Shown piece after piece: positions 62,301 to 64,000 of a stretch of 64,000 nt of DNA. A model generated the notes under the pieces. It was not told the origin of the DNA, did not search any database, and saw nothing but the letters and a program-made list of their open reading frames with translations. The position numbers and the translations under genes were made by a program. This DNA is from Effrenium voratum (taxonomy: Eukaryota; Sar; Dinophyceae; Suessiales; Symbiodiniaceae). Within the stretch, counting starts at the first letter, position 1. Every line of letters begins with the position of its first letter. The DNA is taken from positions 159,001-223,000 of the forward strand of contig CAUJNA010001502.1 in the NCBI GenBank assembly GCA_963377175.1, read 5' to 3'.

Positions 62301-63284
62301 CATCCTATGAAGAAACCCCAATCCAGAAAGTGGACCAGCATCCTCTTGAAAATGCAACCTCTCCACTTTCATGACGGTTGAAAAGTAATCGGTTGGGTTG
62401 CAGCTGCCGAAGACTTGGCACTTCGACCCTCTGGTTGCCCTGGAAATGAAAATTGGTTTATGTTTTTTGGTTTTAAGGGCCAGTTCCATTTTGTGGGGGA
62501 TCTAAGCAGTAGCACTTGTTGAACTTTCTGTGTGCCACTCTAATTGGTCTGCCCCCTTTTGAATTCCCTTTAAAGAGCGGCTGTCTGTGGTTCCATACGT
62601 TCGAAAGTTTGCTCATATCATGCCAGTCAGGACAACTTGAACAGTTAGAGGGCTTCTGCTAAGGATGGATAGAGTACAACTTAACTGGACATGCGCCCCT
62701 AGGAAACCATCATGAGATTCTTGAACCCTTCTAGGGGGAGGGGAATCGGGGGTCCCCAATTCCATTTGTCTAGTCTTCCCCACAGACGCGACAATGGAAC
62801 CATAAATGGAGATCTCCAGAGATCACCCCCTCACCCAATTCCATTTTTAGGGGACCTGGTGAGTCCTTTTGTTCCTCGCGAATCCGAGGCGCAGGGAGGC
62901 GAGTGCGTCGGGCCAATCTTTGAAATGCTCCAGGCCTCGACAGGGCCCCGCGCCCCAACGGGGGGCATGGCATCGGATGGGCCGTGTGGGGTGGGTATAA
63001 TGTGTATGCCTAGGAGAAGCCCCCGATTCAAGCCGTAAGTGAAGTGTTTGCCACCACTCTAGCTTCTCTTGCATCGAAGCAGAACCTAAGACTCATACAT
63101 GGATGCCAAGTTGGTTGATCCACGCTGAACGCCTGGCATTGCATGCCTCTGCCAAAGACACTGCAAGGGGGGTGTGCTTGATGAACACGCACCCTCCCCA
63201 TACCCCGAAGGGCTCGATGCCGATGCCTTCATCACTTCTTGCGAAGACCACGATGGCCATCCACATGAAGAAGAGCACGCACAC
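38275..63284 (-). CDS. Two-pore channel (TPC), 3' part, 25 exons, 5' end outside the window
   Basis: Cation channel of endolysosomal or vacuolar membranes made of two six-helix domains joined by a cytosolic linker. Seen: S5, pore loop and S6 of domain I (residues 1-87 of the visible part), a linker with a canonical EF-hand (loop residues 151-162), S1-S6 of domain II (about 205-455) and a charged tail ending in a stop at 38,275-38,277. Hallmarks are TTANFPDVMMP in pore I and NFDDFPSG followed by LVTLFSVMVVNNW in pore II. Exons range from 19 to 128 nt, 1,581 nt in total, and phase closes at all 24 introns. Donors are 15 GC, 7 GT and 2 GA; 22 of 24 acceptors are AG|G. The start codon, S1-S4 of domain I and the N-terminus are not in the window. 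Single-domain CatSper/CaV-type channels are excluded by the two consecutive domains and the NNW filter. The exon boundaries are inferred from frame and family similarity, not from transcripts. Confidence 0.93.
38822..38912. mobile_element. R5 inverted-repeat element
   Basis: CTACAGGTTGTCATGGAA pairs with TTCCATGTCAAGCTGTAG; the centre is CCCCAAAAGGAGATTCCTCT. Related fragments lie at 4,181-4,246, 15,244-15,304 and 57,401-57,463. Confidence 0.75.
40467..40561 (-). CDS. TPC exon X: acidic C-terminal tail
   Basis: Encodes 31 residues including RVRAAGSNPREEMESDDTEA and ending in AWKPSQ. Acceptor CTTCTTAG|C is not AG|G but is the one that fits phase 2. GC donor, phase 1. Confidence 0.72.
40728..40830. 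mobile_element. R4-type element
   Basis: Starts GGTAGGGAATGTGGGAATGA and ends near TCATTCCCTCCC. Similar starts at 13,391 (GGTAGGGAATGACCTTCC) and 26,583 (GGTAGGGAAGGAATG) suggest a family, but the ends are less clear. Confidence 0.45.
41126..41238 (-). CDS. TPC exon W: domain II S6, second part
   Basis: Encodes VLANLIVLNILLALIIDTAL, the pore-lining S6 with the gate-region Asn, followed by AVREEPRGG and a Pro-rich stretch. The donor is GT (GTAGGT), phase 2. Confidence 0.93.
41594..41626 (-). CDS. TPC exon V: domain II S6, first part
   Basis: A 33-nt exon encoding VYASLFFVSFF, the first half of S6. AG|G acceptor, GC donor, phase 0 on both sides. Confidence 0.85.
42057..42133 (-). CDS. TPC exon U: selectivity filter II
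   Basis: Encodes LVTLFSVMVVNNWFVIAGGF then MAATS. V-N-N-W is the domain II filter of TPCs. AG|G acceptor. The donor is taken as GT after ACCTCC (phase 0); a GC donor four codons earlier would shorten the loop after the filter. Confidence 0.93.
42632..43198. repeat. CTAGCGC-box cluster in a TPC intron
   Basis: One CTAGCGC box lies near 42,639, three spaced about 12 bp apart at 42,893-42,925, and three spaced about 14 bp apart at 43,167-43,198. Between the triplets, GGCAGGCGCAGCACTTTCGC recurs in variants three times. Confidence 0.7.
43321..45013. mobile_element. AT-rich 1.7-kb block with inverted terminal repeats, in a TPC intron
   Basis: The left end reads (AT)n, a C-run, then CATGGACCCTGGTTT; the right end is its inverse, AAACCAGGGTCCATG, a G-run, then (AT)n. 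The interior is clearly richer in A and T than the flanks and contains short recurrent words such as AATCTTGAAT and TTCAAGTG. No protein was recognised inside. It may be a non-autonomous element. Confidence 0.5.
45240..45274 (-). CDS. TPC exon T: pore helix II start
   Basis: Encodes YWALNFDDFPS, the N-F-(N/D)-D motif before filter II. AG|G acceptor and GC donor, phase 1. Followed by the largest intron of the gene (3.1 kb), which holds the AT-rich block. Confidence 0.92.
45482..45500 (-). CDS. TPC exon S: 19-nt microexon
   Basis: Encodes only R-D-E-E-D plus split codons for Cys before and Ser after, giving SQ-C-RDEED-S-YWALNFDDF. Human TPC2 has a Cys and acidic residues at the corresponding place. 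Acceptor TTTGCAG|G and donor GTGTAAGA are both strong. Skipping it would break the frame. Confidence 0.78.
45633..45699 (-). CDS. TPC exon R: turret before pore II
   Basis: Encodes EQLFGGKMTRQNLQGTTYAA then SQ. E-x-(L/M)-F-G-G-K right after S5 is a strong family signature. AG|G acceptor, GC donor, phase 1. Confidence 0.9.
46954..46978 (-). CDS. TPC exon Q: 25-nt microexon, end of S5
   Basis: Encodes YYIYATIG, completing S5 as LLLLMV-YYIYATIG, the usual TPC/CaV pattern (F/Y)-x-Y-A-x-x-G. AG|G acceptor, GC donor GGA|GCACCT. A GA donor one codon position earlier is a weaker alternative. Confidence 0.85.
48177..48304 (-). CDS. TPC exon P: domain II S4, S4-S5 linker, S5
   Basis: The longest exon (128 nt). 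S4 reads VLALHISRLICLSNYITPFR; at the three-residue spacing of voltage sensors the residues are H-R-C-N-T-R, so most gating charges are missing. SLMARLAPVYHRTGLLLLM then forms the linker and first half of S5. GC donor GGT|GCACCC, phase 2. Confidence 0.88.
49136..49217 (-). CDS. TPC exon O: domain II S3
   Basis: Encodes YWNRRPYRNRFDFFSIFALL followed by LLEICMM. The basic S2-S3 loop and the conserved Asp at the start of S3 are present. AG|G acceptor. The donor is taken as GT right after ATGATG; alternatives up to 25 nt further downstream on this strand also exist. Confidence 0.88.
49336..49430. mobile_element. R1 inverted-repeat element in a TPC intron
   Basis: CTCACTTCCAGAGCGGAATG at the left, ACAATGGTCTTTTCAAAAAG, and GGGGAGTAAG at the right; between exons N and O. 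Confidence 0.75.
49694..49755 (-). CDS. TPC exon N: domain II S2
   Basis: Encodes ATTVFFGLQMVVQMLVMGPA. This is S2, but the acidic residue normally present in the (F/Y)-x-x-E-x-x-x-K pattern is Gln, and the Lys is also Gln. GT donor (GTGCGC), phase 2. Confidence 0.9.
51151..51196 (-). CDS. TPC exon M: S1-S2 loop and start of S2
   Basis: Encodes DAPLRAQSIWFKLLT. The phase fixes the acceptor as TTCAG|A, one of only two that are not AG|G. GC donor, phase 0, so the protein reads WFKLLTATTVFFG into exon N. Confidence 0.8.
51811..51872 (-). CDS. TPC exon L: domain II S1
   Basis: Encodes VTLLEAVLALVQTIIFVSPG, a hydrophobic helix with an internal Glu. AG|G acceptor, canonical donor GTAAGA, phase 2. 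Confidence 0.87.
52208..52250 (-). CDS. TPC exon K: start of domain II S1
   Basis: Encodes AFATPIYWRYILDL, the cytosolic entry to S1. It joins exon L in phase 0 with a GT donor (GTAGGG) to form the S1 helix. Confidence 0.85.
53198..53298 (-). CDS. TPC exon J: linker before domain II
   Basis: Encodes 33 residues beginning ALSNESVYIPMRPVPS and ending HVLHFFIHG. Acceptor CAG|G after a pyrimidine-rich tract, GC donor GGGGT|GCGG, phase 2 out. Confidence 0.82.
53707..53754 (-). CDS. TPC exon I: EF-hand loop and exiting helix
   Basis: Encodes DGNGFIERGEFCLVVE. Joined to exon H it completes a 12-residue EF-hand loop D-A-D-G-N-G-F-I-E-R-G-E with Asp at positions 1 and 3, Asn at 5, Gly at 6, Ile at 8 and Glu at 12. 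AG|G acceptor and GC donor, phase 0 on both sides. Confidence 0.9.
54112..54224. mobile_element. R1 inverted-repeat element in a TPC intron
   Basis: CTCGCTTCCTGAGTGGACAG at the left, a T-rich insertion, and AAACTCAGGGGTTGAG at the right. A right-half copy sits close by at about 53,950-54,008. Confidence 0.75.
54857..54904 (-). CDS. TPC exon H: entering helix of the canonical EF-hand
   Basis: Encodes AFNRRQARRTFTALDA, the entering helix and first two residues (D-A) of a calcium-binding loop. The donor is GA (GCA|GACGCT), phase 0. The trinucleotide GAC begins both the intron and the next exon. Confidence 0.85.
55782..55815 (-). CDS. TPC exon G: linker
   Basis: A 34-nt exon encoding TYLHFVFKKDY. 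It joins E-E-R before it and AFNRRQ after it in phase, and sits where TPC linkers read x-K-P-D-Y-S. The opposite strand offers a rival exon with a GTAAGT donor at the same place, but no plus-strand gene was found around it. Confidence 0.7.
57803..57865 (+). repeat. tRNA-like relic (possible SINE head)
   Basis: GGTGGTTTAGAGGTTAG resembles a tRNA 5' end with A box, GGTTCAAATCC is a good B box, and the ends pair (GGTGGTT/AACCACC). At 63 bp with a broken T stem it is too short for a working tRNA. A similar B-box region occurs at 50,757-50,782. Confidence 0.35.
57980..58037. repeat. (TC)n microsatellite
   Basis: Pyrimidine tract in the TPC intron between exons F and G. Confidence 0.85.
58304..58369 (-). 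CDS. TPC exon F: linker, first EF-like helix pair
   Basis: Encodes KAESIQQAFELLSAANVVTE then E, matching the position in TPCs where a helix with A-(F/Y)-x-L-L starts the EF-hand region. The loop here lacks calcium ligands, so this first EF unit is probably non-binding. AG|G acceptor; GC donor AG|GCGCGA with phase 2. Confidence 0.85.
59409..59450. repeat. Poly-A tract, interrupted
   Basis: About 40 A with one C, in the intron after TPC exon E. It could mark a retroposed sequence, but no source was seen. Confidence 0.85.
59510..59556 (-). CDS. TPC exon E: linker helix after S6
   Basis: Encodes EQLKAQLKKYFEQCL plus two bases of Gly: an amphipathic, charged helix directly after S6, as in other TPCs. 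AG|G acceptor, GC donor, phase 2 out. An R2 element starts about 12 bp upstream of the acceptor inside the intron. Confidence 0.85.
59571..59691. mobile_element. R2 element next to TPC exon E
   Basis: TGTTGACCCCATATTTATAA at the left, GTGGGGAATCATCACTTTTG in the centre, TTGGGGTCAAC at the right. It starts 12 bp from the exon E acceptor. Confidence 0.85.
60576..60642 (-). CDS. TPC exon D: domain I S6
   Basis: Encodes YLVVCLYLLNNILLASVYNA then YK, matching the pore-lining S6 of TPC domain I, where N-(I/L)-L-L-A-x-(V/I)-Y is typical. The best donor is GA (AAG|GACCAG); it keeps phase 0 into exon E. A GT or GC donor in the right phase was not seen. Confidence 0.9.
61180..61303. mobile_element. 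R3 palindromic element in a TPC intron
   Basis: TTGGATGTTCAACCAACTTG at the left, GTAACCATGGTTGGAACC, and GAGGATTGTCCAA at the right; between exons C and D. Confidence 0.8.
61512..61598 (-). CDS. TPC exon C: selectivity filter I and start of S6
   Basis: Contains WILFTTANFPDVMMPSYS, the diagnostic TPC pore-I motif, with filter residues T-A-N. It runs into a Phe-rich start of S6. The AG|G acceptor is preceded by CTC; the donor is GC with phase 2. Confidence 0.95.
62893..62935 (-). CDS. TPC exon B: pore helix I
   Basis: Encodes LEHFKDWPDALAS, the pre-filter helix of domain I (compare the F-x-x-x-P-x-A-L-x-S-L pattern of TPCs). AG|G acceptor; GC donor leaving phase 2, so that SL-W-ILFTTAN is formed with exon C. 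Confidence 0.88.
63221..63284 (-). CDS. TPC exon A: domain I S5
   Basis: Encodes the hydrophobic helix VCVLFFMWMAIVVFA followed by RSDEGI. Acceptor AG|G lies at 63,285-63,286 and the donor is GC at 63,219-63,220. It leaves phase 1 and joins exon B to give SDEGIGLEHF. Upstream exons for S1-S4 could not be found in the remaining 0.7 kb. Confidence 0.82.
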
Positions 63285-64000
63285 CTCGCAATTTGGGGGA
63301 CCCGTCACCGTCTGGTGGGGTCCAATGCAAGGTGAAACCATTTGCTAGGACACATGTTGGATCACCCAAACAATGTCAGGTGCTGGTCCAAACTCCTGCG
63401 GGCTATGGCCATGATCGCCTTAGAAAAGAAATCCACCATGATGGTTGTGTAGGTTCCCTGCTAAAAAGCTTGATGCCCATCTCTAGCACAATTATATGGT
63501 CTTTCTGACCCTGCTACAAACCAGTTTGTTTCTCAGAATGTTAACTCAAGAATATGTTTGTCGGTTGCATTTGGTCAAATAAACCAACAATGCTGTTTGC
63601 GGCCTTTGGGCACTTGATCCCTTACCATGGTGCACGTTTGGATGTCTCTGGCCGCGCCTTGGTGGCTTAAGCCGGCACTCGGCAAGTGGGCAAACAACAG
63701 AAACAAAGAAAACACCGCATCAAATCATCAATGTGGCGCTGTTCCACCCCGCGTGGGCTTGCCCCAGGTTGCGCAATCCAATGTCTTTGCCCAAACACGC
63801 ACGGGCGCTGGTTCCCTAAAAGAAGCAAGTATAAACATGACAATTCATTTCGCCAAGGACAAATCAAACCACATATGAACGGCCGTGCGGATGCGGGAAG
63901 AAATAGCGACCTAGCATAACAACACCTGCTCAGTTGATCCATAAAAGGTGTCCTAGTTAAGATTTACGAGGGGAGCCTCCACATGCGGATGCGTTTGGGG
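63285..64000. other. TPC intron, upstream exon not found
   Basis: Should contain the intron before S5 of domain I and possibly the S4 exon. A short basic segment near the window edge (RIRMWRLP on the minus strand) could be part of it but is unsupported. Confidence 0.4.

Noticed and set aside
1..64000. Dinoflagellate spliced-leader sequence, rRNA, CRISPR array, bacterial operon
   Set aside because: Looked for on both strands; no convincing match seen by eye.

Overview
This window looks like nuclear DNA of a dinoflagellate, most likely a suessialean (Symbiodiniaceae/Polarella type). Coding sequence is scarce and cut into very short exons. Most introns that can be placed by reading frame begin with GC or GA instead of GT, nearly all end in AG followed by an exon-initial G, all recognised genes run the same way, and the rest is small inverted-repeat elements, microsatellites and tandem repeats. 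Long ORFs here are mostly chance ORFs in repeats; the genes had to be assembled exon by exon from conserved motifs, splice signals and phase. No rRNA, functional tRNA, CRISPR array, bacterial operon or viral gene was seen.

Region 38,275-63,284 (minus strand) holds the best-supported gene: the 3' part of a two-pore channel (TPC), 25 exons and 526 codons plus stop. It starts at S5 of domain I (the 5' part lies beyond the window). It continues through pore loop I, S6, a cytosolic linker with one canonical EF-hand, all six segments and the pore of domain II, and an acidic, Ser-rich C-terminal tail. Phase closes at all 24 introns. Filter I (TAN) and filter II (VNN) look like animal TPCs, while the EF-hand linker is a plant-type trait; the domain II voltage sensor has lost most of its S4 charges.

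Region about 14,757-31,931 (minus strand) holds a second, less certain gene: a signal-peptide-like exon, then exons giving two Cys-rich PAN/Apple-like modules, then two copies of a Cys motif (C-x3-P-x-C-x4-(L/M)-x-G-x-CCP). It would be a secreted or cell-surface protein. Its exons also join in phase with GC/GA donors. Isolated exon-like pieces occur at 10.0 and 6.6 kb. At 233-1,355 a Ser/Thr-rich tandem repeat reads open on the same strand and could be a mucin-like tail, but the link is not shown.

Between and inside the genes are at least five families of short inverted-repeat elements (R1 about 100 bp with about 18 full or partial copies; R2 about 140 bp; R3 palindromic about 115 bp; R5; R6). 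There is also a 38-bp satellite (17.6-18.5 kb), a CAT/ATG microsatellite with a higher-order repeat (32.4-33.7 kb), and an AT-rich 1.7-kb block bounded by inverted repeats inside a TPC intron (43.3-45.0 kb).
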